Positions 29,490 to 38,288 of a DNA stretch of 64,000 nucleotides are shown here, piece by piece; within the stretch, counting starts at the first letter, position 1, and each line of letters starts with the position of its first letter. Source of the stretch: Bradyrhizobium roseum. Lineage in GTDB: Bacteria > Pseudomonadota > Alphaproteobacteria > Rhizobiales > Xanthobacteraceae. The stretch lies in NCBI RefSeq assembly GCF_030413175.1, contig NZ_CP129212.1:4650001-4714000 (forward strand). Direction: 5' to 3'. A program made the translations under genes and the position numbers. Under the pieces are notes generated by a model. It had not been told where the DNA came from and made no database searches. It was given only the letters and a program-made list of their open reading frames with translations.

Positions 29490-30266
29490 CTAGGCCACTT
29501 GAGCGACGCGCGTCGATTCCTCGCGGATGAGCGCGAGGACGCGGCGCTTGGCGTCGTTGAATTCAGGGCTCGTAATGTCGCGTGGCCGCGGCAGATCGAA
29601 ATTGACGGATTCGCGAATCCGACCCGGCCGACGCGTCATGACGACGATCTTGTTGCCGAGCACCAGGGCCTCGTCGACGCTATGCGTGACGAACACGATG
29701 GTACAGCGGTGCTTCTGCCAGATCGCAACCAGCTCTTCCTGCATTTCGAGCTTGGTCTGCGCATCGAGCGCTGCGAATGGCTCGTCCATCAGGATGACGC
29801 GCGGGTTCATCAACAGTGCCCGCGCAATGCCGACGCGCTGGTTCATTCCGCCCGACAGCTCGGCGGGGTGATGATGTTCAAAACCCCTCAGGCCGACCAG
29901 ATCGATGAATTCCATGGCCCTGCGATGGCGTTCCTGTTTTGCAACGCCTTTGAGCTTGAGCGAGAATGCGATATTGTCGATCGCTGTCAGCCAGGGCATC
30001 AATGTCGGCTGCTGAAATACCACGCCGCGGTCCGAGCCCGGTCGATCGACGACCCTGCCGTCGACCAGCGCCTGCCCGGATGTCGCATGCTCGAATCCGG
30101 CAATGATGTTGAGCAAGGTCGATTTCCCGCAACCCGACGGTCCCAGCAGGCAAACGAAATCGTTCGCATCGATGTCGAGGTCGATATTGTCCAGCGTCAG
30201 GAGCTCGCGACCGCGCTTGGGGTCGGCGAATATCTTGACGACTTTGCGAAGCTCGATCGCCGCCAT
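29490..30266 (-). CDS. ABC transporter ATP-binding protein, nitrate/sulfonate/taurine (SsuB/TauB) type
   Basis: 258 residues starting MAAIELRKVVKIF at 30266, sharing one base with the permease stop (TGATG). Walker A GPSGCGKST, Q-loop VFQQPTLMPWLTAIDN (typical of the NitT/TauT group), signature LSGGMNQRVGIARAL, Walker B VILMDEPFAALD and H-loop FVTHSVDEALVLGNK are all there. With the neighbouring permease and NMT1-like binding protein it forms a complete importer. The hydantoinase downstream makes hydantoins or pyrimidines the probable cargo, as known for other members of this group that carry pyrimidine or thiamine precursors. Confidence 0.94.
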   Translation of the reverse strand: MAAIELRKVVKIFADPKRGRELLTLDNIDLDIDANDFVCLLGPSGCGKSTLLNIIAGFEHATSGQALVDGRVVDRPGSDRGVVFQQPTLMPWLTAIDNIAFSLKLKGVAKQERHRRAMEFIDLVGLRGFEHHHPAELSGGMNQRVGIARALLMNPRVILMDEPFAALDAQTKLEMQEELVAIWQKHRCTIVFVTHSVDEALVLGNKIVVMTRRPGRIRESVNFDLPRPRDITSPEFNDAKRRVLALIREESTRVAQVA

Positions 30267-31117
30267 CAGCCCGCCCTTCCCTGTACGGTAGTCGCACTCT
30301 GCCAGTGCAGCACGCGCGCCATGACCGCCTTGAGACCGAGGTCCGACAGGTATCCGAGCAGGCCGATCGATATCATCGCCGCAAGGACGAGGTCGTAGCG
30401 AAGAAAGTAGTAGGAATCCCACAATACATAGCCAAGACCGCTCTTGACCGCGACCATCTCCGCCGTGACGGTCAACATCCAGGCAGAACCGATCGCGATA
30501 CGCAGTCCTGAGAAGATGGAAGGCAGCGCCGCGGGAAACACGATGCCAGTCAGCAGCTGGCGCCCGGTGGCTCCCATCATGGCTCCGGCCCGTACGAGGT
30601 TGTGATCGACCGTCTTCACGCCATGGATGGTATTCATCAGGACGGGAAAGAACGCGCCGAGAAAAACCAGGAAGATCGCCGGCTTGTTGGCGATGCCGAA
30701 CCAGATGATGGCGAGCGGTATCCAGGAGACCGGCGGAATCGGCCGCAACATCTGCAACGTGGGTTCAAGGGTCTTCTCGAAGACACGGGACCAGCCGATG
30801 GCGACGCCGGCCAGGATGCCCAATGCACTCGCCAGCGCGAAGCCGCCGAAAACCCGCAGCGCGCTGGCCAAAGCGTCGCGCGTCCAATGACCGGAATAGG
30901 TCTGCGTCGTCTCGTCGAAGCCGAAGACCCAGTCGCCCAGCGCGTGCAGCACCGCGCTCGGTGCCGGCAGCAGCGCCGGGGGCAGATAGCCGGACCGGGC
31001 AAACACCTCCCAGCCCGCGATCAAAAGCAGGGGAACGACACAGCGTTCCACCGCCTGCGACAGCGGAAACGTGCGCGCGACCGGCGCGACCTGCGAAACC
31101 TCAATAGCCGAGGTCAT
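30266..31117 (-). CDS. ABC transporter permease, nitrate/sulfonate/taurine type
   Basis: Inner-membrane protein of 283 residues with about six hydrophobic segments. It has LLIAGWEVFARSGYLPPALLPAPSAVLHAL at the N-terminus, typical of SsuC/TauC, and the cytoplasmic EAA-like loop VRAGAMMGATGRQLLTGIVFPAALPSIFSGLRIAIGSAW that docks the ATPase. Its start overlaps the end of the binding-protein gene by 17 bp. Partner of the ATPase at 29490-30266. Confidence 0.93.
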   Translation of the reverse strand: MTSAIEVSQVAPVARTFPLSQAVERCVVPLLLIAGWEVFARSGYLPPALLPAPSAVLHALGDWVFGFDETTQTYSGHWTRDALASALRVFGGFALASALGILAGVAIGWSRVFEKTLEPTLQMLRPIPPVSWIPLAIIWFGIANKPAIFLVFLGAFFPVLMNTIHGVKTVDHNLVRAGAMMGATGRQLLTGIVFPAALPSIFSGLRIAIGSAWMLTVTAEMVAVKSGLGYVLWDSYYFLRYDLVLAAMISIGLLGYLSDLGLKAVMARVLHWQSATTVQGRAG

Positions 31118-32105
31118 TTTTCTTCTTGCCCGTCGCCTGCTCCAGGAACGAATATTCCATGTTCTTTTCCACTTCGGCGGACACGTCCTTCGAAATGTAC
31201 TTCAGGTCGCGCATCATGGCGGCGATGGCGAGGGTTTGCGAACGGTGGATCGCGGCATCCGGCGCGGCGTTTTTCAGCGCCTCGGTGGCGACGGCCTTGT
31301 CGAGCCCGGTCAATTTGTTGATGACGTCGATCCAGGGGCCCCTGTCGGCCGAGAGTTTTTCATTCAACGCGACAACGGCGCCGACGACGGCCTGAACGCC
31401 GGGGCGCTGGCTCGCAACCACATCCGAACGGGTGACGATCAGATTCGTCAGGTTTCCGGCGGCCTGGTCATAGGGGAAAACGAAATGCTTGCCGGCCCCG
31501 TTGAGCCTGATCTGCGAAGCAAATGGCTCCACCGAGCACACCATGTCGATCTCCTCACGCTGCAAGGCGGCAAAATGGTCGGCCGGGTTCGGAATGTTGA
31601 CGAATTGAATGTCCTTGTTGGGGTCGACGCCCTGCTTGAGAAATGCCCCGCGCATGTGAATGTCCTGGGCATTACCGCGCGAGGCCGCGACTTTCAGCGG
31701 CTGGCCGCCGGCCTTGGCCTTGGCGACGACGGCTTTGAAGGCGGCCCAGTCATCGCCCGGCAGCGCCAGCTTGTTGGATGAGATGCATTCCGAACCGCCG
31801 TTGATCTGACCCGAGACCGCGACGACGTCGAAGCCTTTATCCAATGCCGTCACGTAATGAAGATAGGTCACCTGGGCGACGTCGATACTCTTCGACACCA
31901 GCGCGGTCAGCACGTCATTGCCGGAATTGAATCCGGTGGCTTCGATCTCGACACCTTTTGCCAGCCCGGGGGTCAAGGACATCGGCAGACAGTGCGCGCA
32001 TTTCGCGAAGCCAAGCTTGATTTTCGGCGCTTGCGCCGCAGCAACGGTTATCGCCGCCAGCGTCATGGCAATCAGAACAAAGGCCCGGTGGAAAATTTTC
32101 GCCAT
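31101..32105 (-). CDS. ABC transporter substrate-binding protein, NMT1/TauA type
   Basis: 334 residues from the ATG at 32105 (GGAG about 7 bp upstream; a GTG one codon before is also possible). A signal peptide ends near AAAQA. The mature protein begins KIKLGFAKCAHCLPMSL, then FNSGNDVLTALVSKSIDVAQVTYLHYVTAL, the two-lobe pattern of the family, and has an IHMRGAFLKQGVDPNKDIQFVNIPNPADHFAALQREEIDMVCSVEPFA section. The unusual CAHC pair near the start may line the ligand site. First gene of the operon; divergent from the GntR gene. Confidence 0.9.
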   Translation of the reverse strand: MAKIFHRAFVLIAMTLAAITVAAAQAPKIKLGFAKCAHCLPMSLTPGLAKGVEIEATGFNSGNDVLTALVSKSIDVAQVTYLHYVTALDKGFDVVAVSGQINGGSECISSNKLALPGDDWAAFKAVVAKAKAGGQPLKVAASRGNAQDIHMRGAFLKQGVDPNKDIQFVNIPNPADHFAALQREEIDMVCSVEPFASQIRLNGAGKHFVFPYDQAAGNLTNLIVTRSDVVASQRPGVQAVVGAVVALNEKLSADRGPWIDVINKLTGLDKAVATEALKNAAPDAAIHRSQTLAIAAMMRDLKYISKDVSAEVEKNMEYSFLEQATGKKKNDLGY

Positions 32106-32193
32106 CACTGCGCTCCGTTATCGGCGCCTGCGACGCCGCCTGTTTCAATCATCCTTCCCTGCGAAAGTCGGCGCAATAGCGATTCTGCACTCT

Positions 32194-32215
32194 GCATACA
32201 ATTTATTCGATATGC
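32194..32215. promoter_or_regulatory. Candidate operator between the ABC/hydantoinase operon and the GntR gene
   Basis: Inverted repeat GCATA at 32194-32198 and TATGC at 32211-32215 with a 12-bp A/T-rich spacer, in the 195-bp divergent promoter region. FCD-type GntR regulators bind short palindromes of this style next to their own gene, so it is a plausible self-control site. The call rests on position and symmetry only. Confidence 0.4.
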
Positions 32216-32300
32216 CATTGTTTTCATCTAGATACGTCGATAATTTAGGCACCGAAACCCAGACGAGAATGCTTAGACTGCAATTCAGCGAGGCGCACGG

Positions 32301-33011
32301 GTGCAGAAGAAATCGGACGTCGGTCATGGTCGAAAGACGCTCAAGCTCAAGCGGACAGGCCTGCATGAGCGCGCTGCGGCGCGGATGCGCGCGATGATCA
32401 TCCACGGAGAACTGCAGCCTGGATCGTCGATGCAGGAAACCAAACTGTCGGAGGCGCTGGGCGTTTCCCGGACGCCATTGCGCGAAGCCATGAAGCTGTT
32501 GGCCGCCGAAGGGCTGGTGGAATTACGACCGAACCGCAGCCCGCGGATTGCCGATATCGAGACAGAGAACATACTCGAACTGTTCGAAGCGCTCGCCGGA
32601 ATAGAGCGGCTCGCAGCCGAACTGGCGGCTCAACGTATGACCGAGCGCGACCTGCAACGCCTGCGCCTCCTGCAGACGCGCATGGAGAACCATCACCGGG
32701 ACGGCAAGCTCGACGACTATTTCGCCATCAACGGGGAAATTCACGGCCTGATCGTGCGAGGGGCGCGGAATGTCCCGCTGCGGGAGGCGCACGAGACGCT
32801 GCTGTCGAGGGCCGAGCGCGCCCGCTATCTGGCGCTCGGTGCGGAGCGGCGCTGGAGCAATTCCGTCGAGGAACATGCGGCCATTCTGGCCGCGCTCGAG
32901 GCCCGCGATGGCGAAGCGGCCGGGCGCCTGCTCTCGGCCCATGTGCAACGCACCGGCACGGCACTCCTGGAGGTTCTGCCCAAAACCCCGATCAGCAGAC
33001 CGGCGGCCTGA
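32301..33011 (+). CDS. GntR-family regulator with FCD domain (FadR subfamily)
   Basis: 236 residues from a GTG at 32301. Winged helix at about 20-90: LHERAAARMRAMIIHGELQPGSSMQETKLSEALGVSRTPLREAMKLLAAEGLVELRPNR. The C-terminal FCD domain carries ELFEALAGIERLAAELAA, with metal-ligand-type residues in INGEIHGLIVRGARN and EEHAAILAALEARD. It lies divergent to the ABC/hydantoinase operon and 2 bp before a hydantoin-racemase-like gene. Such regulators usually repress the catabolic genes beside them until a carboxylate intermediate binds. Confidence 0.92.
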   Translation: MQKKSDVGHGRKTLKLKRTGLHERAAARMRAMIIHGELQPGSSMQETKLSEALGVSRTPLREAMKLLAAEGLVELRPNRSPRIADIETENILELFEALAGIERLAAELAAQRMTERDLQRLRLLQTRMENHHRDGKLDDYFAINGEIHGLIVRGARNVPLREAHETLLSRAERARYLALGAERRWSNSVEEHAAILAALEARDGEAAGRLLSAHVQRTGTALLEVLPKTPISRPAA

Positions 33012-33013
33012 CG

Positions 33014-33763
33014 ATGAACATCCTGCTGCTCAATCCCAACACCCGCGCCGATATCACCGACCTGATGTTGAAGGTCGGACAGCGCGCCGCTGCGCCGGGA
33101 ACGTCACTCGCTCCCCTCACCGCGCCGCGTGGCGTGCCCTACATATCGACGCGCGCGGAAGCCCAGATCGGCGGCGCCGTGGCGCTGGAAATGCTCGCAG
33201 AATGCCACCGGGATTTCGACGGCGCGATCATCGCCGCCTTCGGCGACCCCGGCCTGTTTGCGGCCAGGGAATTGTTCGACATTCCCATCGTCGGCATGGC
33301 GGAGGCCGCCATGCTCACGGCGTGCATGGCGGGACGCCGGTTTGGCCTGGTGACGTTCGCACGCGCGCTCGGCCCCTGGTTCGAGGAATGCGTTCGCGCC
33401 CATGGACTCTGGGAACGATGCGCAGGGATCCGCATGCTCGATGGCCCGTTCCGTGAGATCGCCGAGGTGGGAACCGAGAAGGAAGACCTGCTGGTCGAAC
33501 TCGCCAAGCGCGCCGTGGAGGAGGATGAAGCCGATGTCCTCATTCTGGCCGGCGCGCCGCTGTCGGGACTGGCCGAGCGGGTCGCCGATCGAATTCCCGT
33601 ACCGGTGATCGATCAGGTTGTCGCGGCCGTGAAGCAGGTCGAAGCCCTGCACGCGCTCCGGCTGCGAAAAGCGAGTGCGGGGACCTTTCGCCGGCCCGAC
33701 GCAAAACCGTCGAGCGGCCTCGCAAGCCCGCTCGCCGCCCGCCTCGAACACCGCGACGCGTGA
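33014..33763 (+). CDS. Hydantoin-racemase-like protein (Asp/Glu/hydantoin racemase family) lacking both usual cysteines
   Basis: 249 residues. The start MNILLLNPNTRADITDLML is characteristic of hydantoin racemases, as are PYISTRAEAQIGG and ELFDIPIVGMAEAAMLTACMAGRRFGLVTF. The family's two catalytic cysteines are normally in a CFGDPG-like loop and a GC-containing loop about 105 residues later; here they read IIAAFGDPGL and LILAGAPLSGL, so neither cysteine is in place. Either the subfamily uses other residues or it is not a racemase. A tail of about 30 residues rich in Arg, Ala and Pro is extra. Its stop abuts the amidase stop with no gap (TGATCA). Confidence 0.8.
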   Translation: MNILLLNPNTRADITDLMLKVGQRAAAPGTSLAPLTAPRGVPYISTRAEAQIGGAVALEMLAECHRDFDGAIIAAFGDPGLFAARELFDIPIVGMAEAAMLTACMAGRRFGLVTFARALGPWFEECVRAHGLWERCAGIRMLDGPFREIAEVGTEKEDLLVELAKRAVEEDEADVLILAGAPLSGLAERVADRIPVPVIDQVVAAVKQVEALHALRLRKASAGTFRRPDAKPSSGLASPLAARLEHRDA

Positions 33764-35152
33764 TCAGATGGGTGGCGGACGATGACAAAAGCCCAGTTGC
33801 TCTTCGATCCGCCGGCCGAATGCGAACAATTTGGACTCCTGGCCAGGGGCCGCGATGACCTGAACGCCGAACGGCTTCTGATCCGGACGTCTCGGCGTCG
33901 GCACGGTGAGCACCGGGAAGCCGACCAGCGAGACGATGAAGGTGACAGCAAGATAGTCGATCGGCGTATCGAGGTTGATATCGTCGATCCGCGTCACGTC
34001 GCCGATGTCATTGTTCCAAGGGAAGACCGATGCGGCCGGCACGACGATAAAGTCGTTGCGCGCCATCCGATCGCGAAAGCTTCGATAGATGGCGGTACGC
34101 CGCCGCTCGGCGGCGAGATAATCCTGCGCCGTCAGCTGTCCACCCGCCTCAATATTCCAGATAACCGTTGGCGTGAGTTCGGATCGCCGATCCCGCAGCA
34201 GTGCGCCATAACTGTCGGCGACATGGGCAGCCCGCAGCGTGCGGAATGCTTCGATGGCACCGCCGCAGTCGGGAGAAACCTCTTCGACATCGGCGATCTG
34301 CGACAGCGCATCGCAAACCGAAGCGAAGCGCGAGCGGACTTCCTTCGCAACCGGCGCGACCCCGAAGTCCGGCGTGACCGCAAGCCGCAGCCGCCCTGCG
34401 TCAGACTCGATGTGCGGCTCGGCGCCGATGGACAGCGGGTCACGAACATCGGGACCAGCGCAGACGGAAAGCCCAAGTTCGAGATCGTCAACGGTGCGCG
34501 CCAGAAGGCCATGCGTAGCGAGCATGTCCCAGCCGAGGGCGCGCGCGGGCGCCGCGATGCGGCCGGGTGTCGGACGGATCGAGACCACATCGCAGAAACT
34601 CGCCGGCGTGCGCACCGAGCCGCCAAAATCGGTGCCGTGGGCGAGAGAGGCCATTCCGGTGGCAACGGCGACAGCCGATCCGCCCGAGGAGCCCCCGGAC
34701 GTCAGCGCAGCATCGAAGGGATTGCGCGTTGGTCCGCAAAGGCGATTGGTACACACCGCGCCAAACCCGAATTCCGGCGTATTGGTCTTGCCGATGATGA
34801 CGGCGCCCGCCTGCCGCAGCCTCGCGACGACGAGTTCGTCCTGATCCGGCACGTGGTCCTGAAACAGCAGCGATCCATATGTCGTGCGCAATCCGCACGT
34901 GTTGGTCAGATCCTTCACCGCAATCGGAACGCCATGCAGAGGCCCGATCGGCGCGCTTGCCGCGTCGCATGCGTCGGCCTGACGGCGCGCACCATCGGCA
35001 TCGACGGTAATGAATGCCGAAAGGCGGGCATCGTGTACGGCAATACGCGCGAGATGGGCCTCGATCACATCGCGCGCGGAAATCTCGCGCCGCGCCAGAG
35101 CCCTGGCAAGAATGGTGGCCGTCAATTCGCAAGGATTGGCGTCGATTGTCAT
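33764..35152 (-). CDS. Amidase signature family protein
   Basis: 462 residues starting MTIDANPCELTATILARALARREISARDVIEAHLARI at 35152. The Ser-cisSer-Lys triad is visible: K in VPIAVKDLTNTCGLRTTYGS, and the two serines in LTSGGSSGGSAVAVATGMASLAHGTDFGGSVRTPASFC. The rest follows the family (YDYLAVTFIVSLVGFPVLTVP as a late conserved part). These enzymes cut amides, carbamoyl groups or allophanate. It converges on the racemase-like gene and diverges from the ABC ATPase at 35238. Hydrolysis of an N-carbamoyl product from the hydantoinase is a reasonable guess only. Confidence 0.9.
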   Translation of the reverse strand: MTIDANPCELTATILARALARREISARDVIEAHLARIAVHDARLSAFITVDADGARRQADACDAASAPIGPLHGVPIAVKDLTNTCGLRTTYGSLLFQDHVPDQDELVVARLRQAGAVIIGKTNTPEFGFGAVCTNRLCGPTRNPFDAALTSGGSSGGSAVAVATGMASLAHGTDFGGSVRTPASFCDVVSIRPTPGRIAAPARALGWDMLATHGLLARTVDDLELGLSVCAGPDVRDPLSIGAEPHIESDAGRLRLAVTPDFGVAPVAKEVRSRFASVCDALSQIADVEEVSPDCGGAIEAFRTLRAAHVADSYGALLRDRRSELTPTVIWNIEAGGQLTAQDYLAAERRRTAIYRSFRDRMARNDFIVVPAASVFPWNNDIGDVTRIDDINLDTPIDYLAVTFIVSLVGFPVLTVPTPRRPDQKPFGVQVIAAPGQESKLFAFGRRIEEQLGFCHRPPPI

Positions 35153-35237
35153 GGAGCAAGAATGCCCGAACTCCTCGGAAATGACGATAGCACAGGCATG
35201 GGATTTGCTTACCCATTCAGCTCGGGAGGAGCGCTCC

Positions 35238-36332
35238 ATGGCTGATGCAAAGGGCGGTCGTTCGCTGGTACTGGACGCGATCACGCACCGGTATCCCGGT
35301 GGCGCGATCGCGGTGGAAAACATCAATCTCGACGTCAAGGGCGGCGAAATCATTGCGCTGCTCGGTCCATCCGGCTGCGGCAAGACCACGCTGCTGCGCA
35401 TCGTTGCAGGGTTCATCGCGCAGACCCAGGGACGGATCATCATCGGCGATGAGATCGTCGATATGCTGCCGCCCAACAAGCGCGCCGTCGGCATCGTGTT
35501 CCAGAATTATGCCCTGTTTCCGCATTTGACGATCGCAGAGAATGTCGCTTATGGCCTCGCCGCCCGCGGCATCGACAGCGCGACACGCCGGCGCGAAGCG
35601 CAGCGCCTGCTCGAGCTCGTGCAACTGCCCTTGATGGCCGAACGTTTGCCGCGCCAGCTCTCCGGCGGCCAGCAGCAGCGCGTGGCGCTTGCCCGCGCAC
35701 TGGCGATCAAGCCGTCGATCCTGCTGCTCGACGAGCCCTTTGCGGCGCTGGACAAGAATTTGCGGCTCGACATGCAGATCGAGGTCAAACGGCTGCAGCG
35801 TGTTTCCGGAATTACGACGCTCATTGTCACTCACGACCAGGAAGAAGCGCTGTCAATGGCCGACCGCGTCGCCGTTCTCAGCCAGGGCCGGCTGGAGCAG
35901 TTCGGATCACCGTCCGACGTCTATGACCGCCCGCAAACCTTGTTCGTGAACACCTTCGTCGGGTCGACCAATCGCATGCCGGGCACACTGGTGTCGGCGG
36001 ATCCAACCGGCGCGAAAGTTCGCCTCGACGCCGGAGCCGAGATTATCGCCAGGCCGGCAACGAAATCGATGACGGAGGGTGGTCGGGTCACCGTTTGCAT
36101 TCGGCCCGAGCATTTGCAGTTCGTGACCGACGATTCCGGCTTCGCCGGCGTGGTCGGGATGGCCCTGCCCCTCGGCGCAACCGTCGTGCATGAAGTCACG
36201 ACCGCCGACGGATCGGGCGTGAAGATATCCCAGGCACGCTTTGGCGAGACGCGCCTGCTGGAGAGTGGCGTCGCGGTGCGTATTGCGCCCCTCGCGCCAT
36301 CCCTCGCCACCGTATTTCCTGCATCACTTTGA
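35238..36332 (+). CDS. Polyamine-type ABC transporter ATP-binding protein (PotA/UgpC-like)
   Basis: 364 residues. Start at 35238 is fixed by GGGAGGAG 7 bp upstream; the frame is open earlier but overlaps the amidase promoter. Walker A GPSGCGKTT, Q-loop VFQNYALFPHLTIAENVAYGL, signature LSGGQQQRVALARAL, Walker B LLLDEPFAALDKNLR, H-loop IVTHDQEEALSMADR, then a C-terminal TOBE domain (about 280-364). First gene of a four-gene importer (ATPase, binding protein, two permeases). Substrate unknown; PotABCD relatives take polyamines, opines or other small amines. Confidence 0.94.
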   Translation: MADAKGGRSLVLDAITHRYPGGAIAVENINLDVKGGEIIALLGPSGCGKTTLLRIVAGFIAQTQGRIIIGDEIVDMLPPNKRAVGIVFQNYALFPHLTIAENVAYGLAARGIDSATRRREAQRLLELVQLPLMAERLPRQLSGGQQQRVALARALAIKPSILLLDEPFAALDKNLRLDMQIEVKRLQRVSGITTLIVTHDQEEALSMADRVAVLSQGRLEQFGSPSDVYDRPQTLFVNTFVGSTNRMPGTLVSADPTGAKVRLDAGAEIIARPATKSMTEGGRVTVCIRPEHLQFVTDDSGFAGVVGMALPLGATVVHEVTTADGSGVKISQARFGETRLLESGVAVRIAPLAPSLATVFPASL

Positions 36333-36366
36333 ATTCGGCGTCAGACCATAACGGGAGTAAAGGCTC

Positions 36367-37410
36367 ATGATCAATCGCAGAACACTTCTAACGACCGCAT
36401 TGACCCTCGGCGCCATGAAGGCATTCCCGGGATTAAGCTACGCCCAGGCCCGGCCGCTGGTTTTCGCGACGTTCACGGGAAGCTGGGAGGAGGCCCACAA
36501 GGCGGTGCTGGTTCCGGCGTTCCGCAAGGCCAACGCCGATGCGTCGATCGTGCTTGACCCGATGCTGTCCGTCGACCAGATCGCAAAGGTCAACGCGGCC
36601 CGCGGCAACCCGCCGATCGACGTGATGCTGCACGATCCCGGGCCGGCTCTTGTGGCGATCGGTCAGGATATCGTCGAGCCGTTCCCGGTTGAAAAGAGCA
36701 CCCATTACAAGGACCTCATTGCCGAGGCACAGGAGCCGACGGGACCGGCGCCGTTCTTCCAGGTCGTCGGCCTTACCTACAATCCGGACACCATCAAGAC
36801 GCCCCCGACCTCCTGGGCCGATCTCTGGAAGCCGGAGTTCAAGGGAAAGGTCGGCATCACGAACCTCAACTCGACGCTCGGCACCGGATGGCTAGTCGAG
36901 GTCGCCAAGATGCACGGAGGCTCGGAAGCCAATATCGATCCGGGCTTCAAGGCGCTTGAAGCGCTCAAACCCAACCTGGCAGCGGTCGCGGCCAACCCGG
37001 GTGCGCTGGCAACCCTGTTCCAGCAAGGCCAGATCGACATCTCGCCCGGGAATTTCAATGCCATCCAGATCCTGAAAGCCCGCGGCGTTCCCGTTGAATT
37101 CGTGGCGCCGAAGGAAGGCGCGATCGCCTTCAAGACCACGATCCATGTCGTCAAGAACTCTCCGAACAAGGAACTTGCCTTCAAGCTCATCGAAGCGTCC
37201 CTTTCACCGGAGGTGCAGACGACCCTGATGAAATCGCCCTATCTGATCGTTCCGACGAATTCCAAAGTCCCGATGGGAGGCGAGATCGCGCGCGTGCTGG
37301 CGAAAGACACCGCCGAACTGAAGAAGAAATTCGTGTTTCAGGACTGGAAGAAGATCAACGAGCAGCGTTCCGCCTGGATCGAGCGATTCAACCGCGAAAT
37401 CAAGCTCTGA
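36367..37410 (+). CDS. ABC transporter substrate-binding protein, family 1 (polyamine type)
   Basis: 347 residues. The signal peptide has a twin-arginine start (MINRRTLLTTALTLGAMKAFPGLSYAQA), so Tat export is possible though the consensus is loose. Typical parts: RPLVFATFTGSWEEAHKAVLVPAFRKA, VVGLTYNPDTIKTPPTSWADLWKPEFKGKVGITN and a C-terminal helix pair. It delivers ligand to the two permeases just downstream (11 bp gap to the first). The nearby HIUase-like, MFS and amidase genes hint at a nitrogen-rich ligand. Confidence 0.92.
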   Translation: MINRRTLLTTALTLGAMKAFPGLSYAQARPLVFATFTGSWEEAHKAVLVPAFRKANADASIVLDPMLSVDQIAKVNAARGNPPIDVMLHDPGPALVAIGQDIVEPFPVEKSTHYKDLIAEAQEPTGPAPFFQVVGLTYNPDTIKTPPTSWADLWKPEFKGKVGITNLNSTLGTGWLVEVAKMHGGSEANIDPGFKALEALKPNLAAVAANPGALATLFQQGQIDISPGNFNAIQILKARGVPVEFVAPKEGAIAFKTTIHVVKNSPNKELAFKLIEASLSPEVQTTLMKSPYLIVPTNSKVPMGGEIARVLAKDTAELKKKFVFQDWKKINEQRSAWIERFNREIKL

Positions 37411-37421
37411 GGACCACGACG

Positions 37422-38285
37422 ATGGCTGCCGCATCGGTGCCGCGCGACGTCACATCATACAGCATAGGGTTGGCCGCGCCGCTGACCCTGTTCTTCCTGG
37501 TGTTCTTCGTTGCGCCATTGGTCCAGCTCTTCGTTCTTTCACTGCACAATGATGCGGCCGGTGCCGTGTGGGGCATCGGCCAATACGTTCATTTCCTGAC
37601 CGACCCGTTCAGCCTGGGCGTGCTTGGCTCGACGCTGCTTCTTGGCGCGGAGGTGACCGCTCTGTGCCTGGTACTGGGCTTTCCAATCGCATGGCTCTAC
37701 CACCGGGTCGGATCGCGGGCCCAGACGCTCATCATCCTCATCGTTCTCCTGCCGCTCCTGACAAGTGTCGTCGTCCGTACCTTTGCGTGGATCGTCATTC
37801 TGGGCCGCCAGGGCATCATCAACTCGACCCTGCTTTCGATCGGCGCGATCGACACACCGATCCGCCTTCTCTACACCCAGGCCGGGGTGGTTCTGGCGCT
37901 CGCACAGGTGCAGATGCCGCTGATGACGTTGCCGCTCATCACCGCGCTCGGACGAATTGACATGAACCTCGAGGACGCGTCCTGCTCGCTCGGCGCCGGG
38001 AGCTGGCGTACCTTCTGGAAAATCGTGCTGCCCTTGTCTCTGCCCGGCGTCATTGCCGGGTGCACGCTGACCTATGCGGCCGCCATCACGGCCTTCATCA
38101 CGCAGTCCCTTATCGGCGGCGGACAAATGCTCTTCATGCCGATGTATCTTTATCAGCAGGCCTCGACCTTGCAGAACTGGCCCTTTGCCTCCGCGATCTC
38201 GATCATCTTTCTTCTCGCGGTTCTCGCCGTGGTGACTGTATTCGGCACGCTGGGGCGCCTGTCCCGCGGATATGGCGGAGCCTGA
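37422..38285 (+). CDS. Polyamine-type ABC transporter permease 1 (PotB-like)
   Basis: 287 residues, about six hydrophobic helices. The cytoplasmic coupling loop reads EDASCSLGAGSWRTFWKIVLPLSLPGVIAGCTLTYAAAITAF, the EAA motif of this family. It follows the binding-protein gene by 11 bp and precedes permease 2 by 3 bp, so the two permeases are likely translated together and form a heterodimer in the inner membrane. Confidence 0.93.
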   Translation: MAAASVPRDVTSYSIGLAAPLTLFFLVFFVAPLVQLFVLSLHNDAAGAVWGIGQYVHFLTDPFSLGVLGSTLLLGAEVTALCLVLGFPIAWLYHRVGSRAQTLIILIVLLPLLTSVVVRTFAWIVILGRQGIINSTLLSIGAIDTPIRLLYTQAGVVLALAQVQMPLMTLPLITALGRIDMNLEDASCSLGAGSWRTFWKIVLPLSLPGVIAGCTLTYAAAITAFITQSLIGGGQMLFMPMYLYQQASTLQNWPFASAISIIFLLAVLAVVTVFGTLGRLSRGYGGA

Positions 38286-38288
38286 CCG

